Assembly: GCA_003138355.1 (NCBI GenBank)
Contig: PLFX01000016.1
Location: forward strand, 123,251-187,250
Source of the DNA: Solirubrobacterales bacterium
Lineage (GTDB): Bacteria > Actinomycetota > Thermoleophilia > Solirubrobacterales > Solirubrobacteraceae
Length of the DNA: 64,000 bases
Reading direction: 5' to 3'
Under the pieces are notes generated by a model. It made no database searches and was not told the origin of the DNA. It worked only from the letters and a program-made list of their open reading frames with translations. The position numbers and the translations under genes were made by a program. The stretch's first letter is position 1. Each line of letters opens with the position of its first letter. Positions 9,210 through 16,383 of the stretch are shown here, in pieces.

Positions 9210-9965
9210 TCAGACGCTCTGGGTGGGGCGCACCATCATCTCGTTGACCGCCACATCGCGCTCGCGCGTGACGATGAAGGTGATCGCCTGGGCGATGTCC
9301 TCGGCGGTCAGCTGCTTGATGCCCTTGAAGCGGGCCTGCGAGCGCTCGCGGACATCCGGGCGCATGTGGCTCGCGAGCTCGGTCTGCGTGACCCCAGGCT
9401 CGATCAGCGACGCGCGGACGTAGCGCGTCGCGAGCTCCTGGCGCAGCGACTCGGTGAATGCGCCGACACCCCACTTCGTGAGGTTGTAGACGCCGCTTCC
9501 CTCACGCGCGATGCGCCCGGCGACGGAGCTCACGTTGACGATGTCGGCAACCCGGCGCCGGCTCGTCTCGACGGCGCCGAGGAGGTGCGGGATCGCGGCG
9601 TGGGTGACCTCGAGCAGGCCCGCAACGTTGACTTCGAGCATCCGCCGCCACTCCTCGAGCGGGGCGTCTTCGATCGGCCCGAGCAGCATCACCCCGGCGT
9701 TGTTGACGACGATGTCGAGGCGGCCGAGCTCGGCGACCGCGCGCGCGACGATCTCGGCACCGGCACCCGGTGCGGCGACATCGGCGTCGATCGCGGCCGC
9801 GCGCGTTTCGCCGAGCTCGCGGGCGAGCGCAGTCAGGCGGTCCTTGCGGCGCGCCACCGCGGCGATGCTTGCGCCCTCCGCGGCCAGGGCCAGCGCTGTG
9901 GCCCAACCGATCCCGCTGCTCGCGCCGGTGATCAGCGCGACGGTGCCGTCGAGGCTACGAGCCAT
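9210..9965 (-). CDS. Short-chain dehydrogenase/reductase
   Basis: This is a classical SDR of 251 residues, an NAD(P)-dependent oxidoreductase. It shows the cofactor motif TGASSGIG near residue 15, VNNAGV near 90, a catalytic Ser in NVSSVAGR, and YNLTK providing the Tyr-x-x-x-Lys pair. The Arg-Arg-Lys (ARRKD) after the second beta strand favours NADP over NAD. The substrate cannot be inferred. It stands alone between the membrane protein pair and the PilZ gene. Confidence 0.88.
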   Translation of the reverse strand: MARSLDGTVALITGASSGIGWATALALAAEGASIAAVARRKDRLTALARELGETRAAAIDADVAAPGAGAEIVARAVAELGRLDIVVNNAGVMLLGPIEDAPLEEWRRMLEVNVAGLLEVTHAAIPHLLGAVETSRRRVADIVNVSSVAGRIAREGSGVYNLTKWGVGAFTESLRQELATRYVRASLIEPGVTQTELASHMRPDVRERSQARFKGIKQLTAEDIAQAITFIVTRERDVAVNEMMVRPTQSV

Positions 9966-10040
9966 CTCGGCGCGAGGATACCTGGCCGCGGTGGCCGGCG
10001 ATCCGAGCGCGCGCCTAAGCCTTGGTGGACTCGCCGTCGC

Positions 10041-10715
10041 TCACTCGCCGCCTCCGGGCTCGTGGGCGTCGTCGGTCTCGCTCGCTGGAGCGGTGCGCAG
10101 CAGTGCCCTTGCGCGCCGCTCGCAGTCGAAGATGAAATGGATCAGCCGTTCGCGATCCGCCGGCTTGATCGAGTCGAAGGTCAGTGCGGGGTTCCCGCTG
10201 CCGGCGACGCGCACGACGCGGGCGTACCCCTCGATCGGCTCCGTTCCGGCCTCGAGACGCAGGTTGAAGCTGACATGCTCGCCCGCCTTCAGCCTGTCGG
10301 GTCCGGCAAGTAGCAGTCCGCCGCCACTGAGATCAAGCGCAAAGGTGTGGCTGACGGCGCCGTCGACGGCTCGCGACACGCGCACCGGCCTTGAGACGCG
10401 CACACGTACGAAGCGTCGCCGCTGCTCGACTTCGATGACGTCGTGCACGGCAAACTCGAGTCGCCCCTCCCCTTCCGGGGTTGCCTGGCCGGCGAGGCGT
10501 GTCATACCGCGGCTCGAGCTGCACTCGAGCACGAGCTCCTCCACCGCCGGGAAGCTGAATTGAACGCCCCTCGCCAGCACCGACAGCGTGAGCTTGGTAC
10601 CCGCTTGCCAGATCACTTCGACCGCGATGTCCTGGCCCGGACCGCGCAGCAGGCGGCCGAATGCGCCGGCAAGCGGCGGCAGGGCCACGCCGTCATTGGC
10701 GGCTCGGCGAGTCAC
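10041..10715 (-). CDS. PilZ domain protein (YcgR-like, c-di-GMP effector)
   Basis: This 224-residue protein has an N-terminal beta-rich domain resembling the YcgR N-terminal domain, followed by a PilZ domain. The c-di-GMP binding signature is present: RRRFVRVR (the RxxxR switch) and DLSGGGLLLAG (the D/NxSxxG motif). Such proteins link c-di-GMP levels to flagellar motor or envelope behaviour. The neighbours, a FlaG-like small protein and a divergent FliA-family sigma factor, support a motility role. The start is a GTG at 10715, about 30 bases after the previous gene. Confidence 0.85.
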   Translation of the reverse strand: MTRRAANDGVALPPLAGAFGRLLRGPGQDIAVEVIWQAGTKLTLSVLARGVQFSFPAVEELVLECSSSRGMTRLAGQATPEGEGRLEFAVHDVIEVEQRRRFVRVRVSRPVRVSRAVDGAVSHTFALDLSGGGLLLAGPDRLKAGEHVSFNLRLEAGTEPIEGYARVVRVAGSGNPALTFDSIKPADRERLIHFIFDCERRARALLRTAPASETDDAHEPGGGE

Positions 10716-10746
10716 ATGCTGCCGATCGTCGGGTTCTTGGTGGCCA

Positions 10747-11052
10747 TTACTTCGCGCCCTCCTGCTCGATCAGGTCGAACAGAGCCGAGGGGCTCAAGGG
10801 TGTCACGACGCCGTCCTCCGCGGTCAGTTCGACGCCGATTCGCCCACCGGTTTGGGTGAACGAGAGGTGCCGGTGGCTCGCCGCGAGCACTTCCCACGCG
10901 CGGGCGGCCGTGGCGATTCGCTCCGTCAGCTCCTCGGGCGGGCTGGGCAGGATCTCGCCGGCAGCTCCATTACGCTGCGCCTCCTGGAGGCCCGACGCAA
11001 ACGCTCGCGGCGGCGGGCTGGCTGGATTGAGCGGGTCGATGTTGGCGGTCAA
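10747..11052 (-). CDS. Small FlaG-like protein (tentative)
   Basis: This is a protein of about 101 residues if started at the TTG at 11052, the only sensible in-frame start. Its C-terminal half (HLSFTQTGGRIGVELTAEDG, then SPSALFDLIEQ) loosely resembles FlaG, where a beta hairpin precedes a short helix ending near the C-terminus. The call rests on that resemblance plus position between PilZ and FliA genes. If correct it would influence filament length or flagellin export. The start lacks a strong Shine-Dalgarno. An uncharacterised protein is the alternative. Confidence 0.45.
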   Translation of the reverse strand: MTANIDPLNPASPPPRAFASGLQEAQRNGAAGEILPSPPEELTERIATAARAWEVLAASHRHLSFTQTGGRIGVELTAEDGVVTPLSPSALFDLIEQEGAK

Positions 11053-11372
11053 GGAATCTTTTCGTCGTGCGTTGGCGCACTCCAACCGCCGACGCAGGGA
11101 GCGTCGCGGCCGGAGCCGATGTACCGGCCGGCCGCACGCCGGGTCCTGCTCGCATAATCGAACGCCACCCGCGACAACTTGAGGGGAACTGGGCAAGCGA
11201 TCTAGGCGTCCGAAACGGGCGATTCGAACTCGCCCGGCTCCAGCTCGATCGACCTGCGCAGCCTGAGCGCGGTTTGCAACGGAAAGTTCACGCTTTAGCT
11301 CCCTGGACAAAACGCCGATACGCGCTCGGAGCGGCACGGACCGCACATCAGGTCCCCAGAGAGGAGTCGGTA
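11053..11372. other. Divergent intergenic region between FlaG-like gene and fliA
   Basis: This 320-bp gap separates divergent genes and should hold both promoters. It contains a GCCGATAC sigma28-like -10 element 52 bases before the sigma gene start. It also contains a perfect tRNA T-arm-like hairpin (GGCGA, TTCGAAC loop, TCGCC) at 11218-11234, followed by CGGCTCC, whose complement GGAGCCG occurs at 11112-11118. I could not fold a complete tRNA or tmRNA from it. No convincing ORF is present. Confidence 0.5.
11294..11321 (+). promoter_or_regulatory. Possible sigma28-like promoter of the sigma factor gene
   Basis: GCCGATAC at 11314-11321 matches the FliA/sigmaD -10 consensus GCCGATAA at seven of eight positions. 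The -35 is poor (TTTA or TTAG depending on 16- or 15-base spacing). A start near 11328 would give a 45-base leader with GAGGAG six bases before the GTG. It would imply autoregulation. Confidence 0.35.
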
Positions 11373-12182
11373 GTGAACACACAGGAGAAGCAGCGCATCA
11401 CGGCCGAGGAGGTGCTGGTCCTGTGGACCGACTACCGCGAGAGTGGGGACCGCAGGCTGCGCGATCGCCTCGTTCTCACCTTCGCGCCGATGGTCAAGTA
11501 CATCGTCTACAAGAAGATTCGCGAGATCCCCGCTCGCTGCGACGTTGAGGACTTCATCTCGTGCGGTCTCGAGGCGCTGATCCGCTCGATCGACCGTTAC
11601 GACCCGGCGAAGGGCGCGACGCTCGAGCAGTTCGCGTGGACGCGGATCCACGGGGCCGTCCTCGACGAGCTGCGCCGTCACGACTGGGCGCCGCGCTCGC
11701 TGCGCCGCTGGGAGCGCGACATCAAGCAGGCGAGGGAGCGCTTCATGACATTGCACGGTCGTCGGCCAACGCGCGAGGAGCTCGCGGAGATGGTGGGTCT
11801 GACGACCGAGAAGCTCCACAGCAAGCTCGACGACATCGCTGTCTGCGATGTCGGCTCCCTGAACGCGCTCGTCTCCGGCGCCGGCGAAGAAGGGTCGCTC
11901 GAGCGGATCGACCTCGTGACGAGTAACGACCGCGACGCCGACCCCGAAGACGCGAGCGCCCTCTCCGAGGCCAAGGAACGCTTCCGCGCCGCTTTCCGGC
12001 GCCTGCCCGAGCGCGAGCGCCACGTGGCGATCCTGCTCTACGTCCAGAACATGACGCTGCGCGAGATCGGCGGCGTGCTCGGCGTGTCCGAGAGCCGCGT
12101 CTGCCAGATCCACACCCAGCTGCGCCGCACGCTGCGAACGCTGCTCGAGGACGACGCGGCGCTCTTCTCCGAAGTCGCCTAG
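11373..12182 (+). CDS. fliA: FliA/WhiG-family RNA polymerase sigma factor
   Basis: This 269-residue sigma70-family factor has region 2 (FAPMVKYIVYKK, DVEDFISCGLEALIRSIDRYDP, FAWTRIHGAVLDELR), region 3 (REELAEMVGLTTEKLHSKL) and region 4 (RLPERERHVAILLYVQNMTLREIGGVLGVSESRVCQIHTQL). The I-x-G-A-x-x-D-E-L-R block is characteristic of the FliA/SigD/WhiG flagellar or sporulation group. The start is the GTG at 11373, preceded by GAGGAG at a 6-base spacing; the longer track ORF is unsupported upstream. Its neighbours (PilZ, FlaG-like) favour a flagellar role over a WhiG-type role. It converges with the ParB-fold gene one base away. Confidence 0.88.
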   Translation: MNTQEKQRITAEEVLVLWTDYRESGDRRLRDRLVLTFAPMVKYIVYKKIREIPARCDVEDFISCGLEALIRSIDRYDPAKGATLEQFAWTRIHGAVLDELRRHDWAPRSLRRWERDIKQARERFMTLHGRRPTREELAEMVGLTTEKLHSKLDDIAVCDVGSLNALVSGAGEEGSLERIDLVTSNDRDADPEDASALSEAKERFRAAFRRLPERERHVAILLYVQNMTLREIGGVLGVSESRVCQIHTQLRRTLRTLLEDDAALFSEVA

Positions 12183-12183
12183 A

Positions 12184-12594
12184 TCACCCTGGCGGGCTGA
12201 GCGGGCCCGTTCCGCCTGGCCCCAGCATCAGTAGCCGGCCGGGGACGAGCGAGTCCTCATCGGTCAGGAATGCCGCGCAGGTGCGGTGGTAGCCGTCTGC
12301 GATCTGCACGACGACCTCCCGACGCACGCAGACCAGCAGGATCGGCGAGAGCGCGATCACGCCTCTGATGTGGCCCAGCTTCTCCGCGACCTCGGTGCTC
12401 TCGGTCTTCGTCAGCAGTGGCAGGTGCGCGGCGCGCAGGATGTCCTTCGCCCGCCATGAGCCGACCGGTGCCTGCGTGAGCCCTTCGATGAGCTCGTCGA
12501 GCTCGGCCTCCGGCACGAACAGCGACAGGTAGCTGCGCGCGGCGGCGTAATCCTTCGCCTCCGGCTCCTCCAGCCACCTAATCTTCTTGGCCAC
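12184..12594 (-). CDS. ParB/sulfiredoxin-fold-like small protein
   Basis: This protein of about 136 residues starts at the GTG at 12594 (VAKKIRWLEEPE), just after the MoaD-like stop. The C-terminal part reads GVIALSPILLVCV followed by QIADGYHRTCAA. This resembles the ParB/sulfiredoxin fold, in which a conserved G-x-HR motif sits in a nucleotide or phosphate pocket. No helix-turn-helix follows, so plasmid partition is unlikely. As the third gene of the SAM-riboswitch operon it may work in the same sulfur/amino-acid pathway. Its function is not established. Confidence 0.6.
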   Translation of the reverse strand: MAKKIRWLEEPEAKDYAAARSYLSLFVPEAELDELIEGLTQAPVGSWRAKDILRAAHLPLLTKTESTEVAEKLGHIRGVIALSPILLVCVRREVVVQIADGYHRTCAAFLTDEDSLVPGRLLMLGPGGTGPLSPPG

Positions 12595-12604
12595 CGCGGG
12601 TAGC

Positions 12605-12880
12605 CTAACCGCCCGCGACGGCAGGCAGGATCGTGACCTCGCTGCCGTCGGGCACGGGCGTGGCAAGTCCGCTCAGGAAGCGGATGTCCTCGCCGGCGAC
12701 GTAGATGTTCACGAAGCGTCGCAGCGCACCGCGCTCGTCGGCGATCCGCTCGCGCAGCTCGCTGAAGCGACCGAAGAGCGCCTCGAGAACCTCAGCCACC
12801 GTCTCGCCTTCCACATCGACGGCGCTCTCCCCGCCGGTTGCAGGGCGCAGGGCGAGCGGGATTTTCACCGCGACCGCCAT
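12605..12880 (-). CDS. MoaD/ThiS-family sulfur carrier protein
   Basis: This 91-residue beta-grasp protein ends in the di-glycine tail AVAGG. After adenylation and thiocarboxylation that tail would carry sulfide, as in MoaD, ThiS and CysO. The sequence shows VAEVLEALFGRFSELRERI, NIYVAGEDIRFLSGLATPV and SEVTILPAVAGG. The ATG at 12880 overlaps the threonine-synthase stop as TGATG, so the two are translationally coupled. That points to delivery of sulfur to the neighbouring PLP enzyme rather than to molybdopterin or thiamine. No E1-like activating enzyme is in the window. Confidence 0.85.
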   Translation of the reverse strand: MAVAVKIPLALRPATGGESAVDVEGETVAEVLEALFGRFSELRERIADERGALRRFVNIYVAGEDIRFLSGLATPVPDGSEVTILPAVAGG

Positions 12881-14142
12881 CACGCCACCGCCCCAAACGC
12901 GAAGCTCGCTTCGAACGCGTCGACGGTCGGCTCGATCGCGCGCCGAGCGATGCTCTCGCGCACGGCATCGAGCGTCTTCAAGCCGTCGCCGGTGATCACG
13001 AGCACGACGCGCTCATCCGGATCGATCTCACCGCTTCGCGCCAGCTTGGCAAGCACCGCGGTGCTCACTCCGCCGGCTGTCTCGGTGAAGATCCCTGTCG
13101 TCTGCGCGAGCAGGACGATCCCCTCACGGATCTCGTCGTCGCTGACCGCCTCGACCGAGCCGCCGCTGCGGCGCGCAAGGTCGAGCACGTACGGTCCGTC
13201 GGCGGGATTGCCGATCGCCAGCGACTTCGCGATCGTGTCCGGCTTCACCGGCTGGCAGAAGTCGAGCCCGGCGGCGTAAGCGTTAGCGACCGGCGCACAG
13301 CCGCTCGCCTGCGCGCCGTTGAGCACGGGCGGCGCGCCTTCGACGAGGCCGAGCTCGCGCCACTCCTCGAAGCCCCGCGCGATCTTCGTGAACAGCGAGC
13401 CGGAGGCGATCGGAATGATCAGCCGGTCGGGCAGCGTCCAGTCGAGCTGCTCGGCGATCTCGAAGGCGACCGTCTTCGAGCCCTCCGCGTAGTACGGCCG
13501 CATGTTGATGTTCACGAACGCCCAGTCGTCGTGCTCGGCGGAAACCTCGGTGCACAGCCGGTTCACGTCGTCGTAGGTCCCGCGCACCTCGACGAGGTTA
13601 GTGCCGTAGATGCCGGTCGCGATGACCTTCTGCTCCTCGAGATCAGCCGGGATGAAAACGTAGGAGGGCAGTCCGATCGCCGCCGCCTGCGCGGCAACCG
13701 CGTTGCCGAGGTTGCCGGTCGAGGCGCACGCGAGCGCCTTGAAGCCGAGCTCACGCGCGCGCGCCGAGGCGATCGCGACGACGCGATCCTTGAACGAGTG
13801 CGTCGGGTTCGCCGTGTCGTTCTTGACGTAGACGTTGCGCAATCCGAGCTGCTCGCCGAGGCGCTCCGCGCGCACGAGGGGCGTGTAGCCGACCGGCAGC
13901 CCGGCGAGCGGGAACGTGCGGTTGCCAGGGCCCGGCGGCGGGCCCTCGAGCGGCAGGAAGTCGGCGTAGCGCCAGAGATCGGCCCGCCCCGCCTGGATCC
14001 GCCGGCGCAGCTCCTCTGGGTCGCCGTGTCCCGAGTGGTCGTACACCGCCTCGAGCGGCCCGAAGCAGCGCTCGCACACATACAGCGCTTCCAGCGGGTA
14101 CTCGGTCCCGCACTCCTTACATCTGAGCTTCTCTACCGCCAT
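12880..14142 (-). CDS. Threonine synthase family PLP enzyme under SAM riboswitch control
   Basis: This 420-residue fold-type II PLP enzyme begins with a zinc-ribbon (CKECGTEYPL...CERC). The PLP lysine lies in NPTHSFKDR, with the phosphate-binding ASTGNLGNAVAAQAA downstream and ITGDGLK near the end. By homology it would convert O-phosphohomoserine to threonine. However, it follows a SAM-I riboswitch, a device normally guarding methionine or cysteine genes, and is fused translationally to a sulfur carrier. A beta/gamma-replacement reaction using carrier thiocarboxylate to make homocysteine is therefore plausible. That is inference; plain threonine synthase remains the default. Confidence 0.85.
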   Translation of the reverse strand: MAVEKLRCKECGTEYPLEALYVCERCFGPLEAVYDHSGHGDPEELRRRIQAGRADLWRYADFLPLEGPPPGPGNRTFPLAGLPVGYTPLVRAERLGEQLGLRNVYVKNDTANPTHSFKDRVVAIASARARELGFKALACASTGNLGNAVAAQAAAIGLPSYVFIPADLEEQKVIATGIYGTNLVEVRGTYDDVNRLCTEVSAEHDDWAFVNINMRPYYAEGSKTVAFEIAEQLDWTLPDRLIIPIASGSLFTKIARGFEEWRELGLVEGAPPVLNGAQASGCAPVANAYAAGLDFCQPVKPDTIAKSLAIGNPADGPYVLDLARRSGGSVEAVSDDEIREGIVLLAQTTGIFTETAGGVSTAVLAKLARSGEIDPDERVVLVITGDGLKTLDAVRESIARRAIEPTVDAFEASFAFGAVA

Positions 14143-14143
14143 G

Positions 14144-14175
14144 AAAAAGAACCTCCGCCGGTCTTGTGGCGAAGG
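14144..14175 (-). terminator. Riboswitch expression platform: attenuator hairpin covering the ribosome site
   Basis: On the minus strand an 8-bp stem (CCTTCGCC, 8-base loop, GGCGGAGG, one G-U pair) runs directly into TTCTTTTT and then the ATG at 14142. It has the form of an intrinsic terminator. Its 3' arm also contains the GGAGG Shine-Dalgarno nine bases from the start codon. Folding could therefore stop transcription and hide the ribosome site together. Confidence 0.7.
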
Positions 14176-14192
14176 CTCTCGGTAACCCCCTC

Positions 14193-14302
14193 CACATCTC
14201 CCAGGCTTTCATTGGAGCCTGATGGAATTGGCACCGTTTACCGCTTGCGCGGCATGGTTGCCGGGGTTTCATAGGGCCAGTCCCTCCACCCCTCTGGATG
14301 CG
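14193..14302 (-). ncRNA. SAM-I (S-box) riboswitch
   Basis: The minus strand carries the S-box core: GGTGGAGGGACTGGCCCTAT, then GAAACCCCGGCAACC, then the P4 segment GGTGCCAATTCC, then GGGAGATGTG. P1 is closed by CGCATC at the 5' end and GATGTG at the 3' end (one G-U pair). These are the conserved elements of the SAM-binding aptamer. It lies 50 bases upstream of the threonine-synthase-like gene and should switch off the three-gene operon when S-adenosylmethionine is abundant. Confidence 0.93.
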
Positions 14303-14391
14303 TCCAGCTATGTACCAGCCAGTATAGGCACAGCCGGCGGCGCAATCAATCGAGTAGCCCCCCCTACCGGGATAGGCCCTACGCTCTCCGC

Positions 14392-15342
14392 GTGGCGCAA
14401 GCCGCCGACCCGCTCGACCCACCCCCGCGCCGGCGCGCGCTCGTGATCGTCAACCCGTACGCGAGCGCCGTCTCCGACCGGCTGCGTACCGTCGTGCTCT
14501 CCGCCCTCGCTTCGCGATTCGAGCTCGAGGTGATCACCACACGCGCCCAAGGGCACGCGACCGAGCTGGGATTTATGGCCGCCTCCGGCGGCTACGGGCT
14601 GGTCGTGGCACTCGGTGGCGATGGGACGGTCAACGAGGTCGTGCAGGGGCTCGCCGGCTCGGCAGTCCCGCTGACACCGCTCCCGGGCGGCTCGGCCAAC
14701 GTCCTCTGCAAGCTGCTTGGGATCCCCGGCGAGATCGTCGACGCGACCGAGTACCTCCTCGGGCTCGCCGATAAGTGGCGCGTGCGCACGATCGACCTCG
14801 CGCGCGTCAACGGCCGCTATTACACGTTCAGCGCCGGAGTCGGCATCGACGCCAGCGTCGTGAAGGTGGTCGACGCGCGCTCAGCGCTGAAGGCACGGCT
14901 CGGCGCGAGTTTCTTCGCTGCTTGTGCGCTCTACGTGGTCGCGCGCCACTACCTCGTTCGCCCGCCGCAGTTGCGCGTCAGCGTCGATGCCAACGAGTTC
15001 AGCGGCATCACGGCGGTCGTCCAGAACGGCCATCACTACACCTACTTCAACGACCATCCGATCGACCTCGCGGCCGGCGCCACACTGGACGGCGGCCGTC
15101 TCGCCGGCGTCGTACTGCGACGCGGGTCGCCGGTGGACCTACCGACGCTGCTCTGGCGCGGGCTCAGCAGCCGTCGCGACATAGGCGCGCACCGCCAGGT
15201 CGACGCGTTCACAACCTCGACCGGCGTGACGGTCGAGGCGGTCGATCGGCCGCTACCGCTCCAGCTCGACGGCGACTACGTCGGCGATGTCGAGCGGGCG
15301 CACTTCGAGCTCGTGCCCCAGGCACTGCGCGTCGCCTGCTGA
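14392..15342 (+). CDS. Diacylglycerol/sphingosine kinase family lipid kinase
   Basis: This 316-residue DagK/YegS-type lipid kinase shows ALVIVNPYAS near the N-terminus and the ATP-binding LGGDGTVNEV followed by PLPGGSANVLCKLLGIP. The C-terminal half is the beta-sandwich catalytic domain ending QLDGDYVGDVERAHFELVP. It would phosphorylate a lipid such as diacylglycerol at the membrane. The GTG at 14392 is the start. It is divergent from the riboswitch operon, sharing a short upstream region. The exact lipid is unknown. Confidence 0.85.
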   Translation: MAQAADPLDPPPRRRALVIVNPYASAVSDRLRTVVLSALASRFELEVITTRAQGHATELGFMAASGGYGLVVALGGDGTVNEVVQGLAGSAVPLTPLPGGSANVLCKLLGIPGEIVDATEYLLGLADKWRVRTIDLARVNGRYYTFSAGVGIDASVVKVVDARSALKARLGASFFAACALYVVARHYLVRPPQLRVSVDANEFSGITAVVQNGHHYTYFNDHPIDLAAGATLDGGRLAGVVLRRGSPVDLPTLLWRGLSSRRDIGAHRQVDAFTTSTGVTVEAVDRPLPLQLDGDYVGDVERAHFELVPQALRVAC

Positions 15343-15521
15343 GTGCGTAGAAACCCCGCTCCGCTGCGGGTAACCCGCTGCGGAATCCTTACGGACGGGC
15401 GCGGATGGCGCTATGTCCGGCGCGCGCGAGAGTACGCCCAGTTCAACAACTCGAACGGGCGGCGGCGAGAACGCCTGGCGCGGCGTCCGAGTGATCGCGC
15501 CAAAGCGAAAGGAGCGTCTTC

Positions 15522-16136
15522 ATGCGCCGGAAGGTATTCGATCTTATTGCGAGCAGCGCCGGGCTGGTGATCGTGGTGGTGTTGCTCGTTGCGGGCGGGC
15601 TGCTGGCCTGGGGCGAGAGCTTCACGAGCTCGAGCGTGCACAACCAGCTCGCCTACCAGCAGATCTACTTCCCGACCAAGGCCCAGATTCTCACAAAGGG
15701 CTCTGAGAACTACCCGGAGCGCTCGTTCCTGCTCCCGTACGCTGGCCAGGAGGTTCTCGACGGGGCGCAGGCTAACGCCTACGCGCTCAAGATTCGCGAA
15801 GACATCGCCGGCATGCCCTATCACGGGGTCTACTCCAAGTTGAGCGCCGCGGCGATGGCCGCCAAGCCCGGTAGCGCTCAAGCCACCACCCTCGAGGCGG
15901 ACGTGGCGACCGCGTTCAAGGGCGTGACGCTGCAAGGGCTGCTGCTCGAGGCGTACGCGTTCTCGGTGATCGGGATCGTCATGTTCTGGGCCATGATCGC
16001 CTCGTTCTGCCTGGCGTTCATCATGGCCTTGCTGGTCGTGCTAGGCCTACGGCACGCGCGACTGACAACGCCCGAGGAAGAGCTCCTCGCGTCGCGCAGG
16101 CTTGAAGCCCGAGTGGGCTCCACGCCCACCCCGTAA
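15522..16136 (+). CDS. Two-helix membrane protein, unknown function
   Basis: This 204-residue protein has an N-terminal membrane segment (LVIVVVLLVAGGLLAW), an external domain of about 110 residues containing LTKGSENYPERSFLLPYAGQ, and a C-terminal membrane segment (IVMFWAMIASFCLAFIMALLV). A short cytosolic tail follows. AAAGGAGC provides a good ribosome site six bases before the ATG. It belongs to a type seen as hypothetical proteins in actinobacteria. I can assign no function. Confidence 0.65.
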   Translation: MRRKVFDLIASSAGLVIVVVLLVAGGLLAWGESFTSSSVHNQLAYQQIYFPTKAQILTKGSENYPERSFLLPYAGQEVLDGAQANAYALKIREDIAGMPYHGVYSKLSAAAMAAKPGSAQATTLEADVATAFKGVTLQGLLLEAYAFSVIGIVMFWAMIASFCLAFIMALLVVLGLRHARLTTPEEELLASRRLEARVGSTPTP

Positions 16137-16158
16137 CAAGCGCTTCACGGCGCTCCAA

Positions 16159-16188
16159 CCGAGCGCCCGGCTCCGGCCGGGCGCTCGG
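16159..16188. terminator. Strong hairpin between convergent genes
   Basis: A 13-bp perfect inverted repeat (CCGAGCGCCCGGC, 4-base loop, complement) lies between the converging membrane-protein gene and rel. No U-tract follows on either strand, but its stability suggests a bidirectional terminator. A second weaker hairpin (GCTCGGCC, TTT, GGCCGGGC) lies at 16212-16230. I see nothing else in this gap. Confidence 0.5.
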
Positions 16189-16383
16189 CGTTCCCCCACG
16201 AAAACGATTTTGCTCGGCCTTTGGCCGGGCAATCATTCGTCGCGGGTCCGCTGCCCATGGCGCGCAAGCAGCGAGAAGGGCTTCGTGAGGCCCGGCTCCC
16301 GACCGAGAGCTGAATCCCAGCGCGCAGACCCGGCCGGCACGGGTACCGCTCATCGCCCTAAGGGCGAGGAGCGGTCCCGCAGC

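Noticed and set aside
8457-10313. 618-residue plus-strand ORF across the membrane-protein and SDR genes
   Set aside because: It spans several real minus-strand genes, has biased Arg/Asp/Ala composition and no domain.
11112-11242. tRNA or tmRNA gene
   Set aside because: A T-arm and acceptor-like strands are present, but length and the missing D and anticodon arms do not fit.
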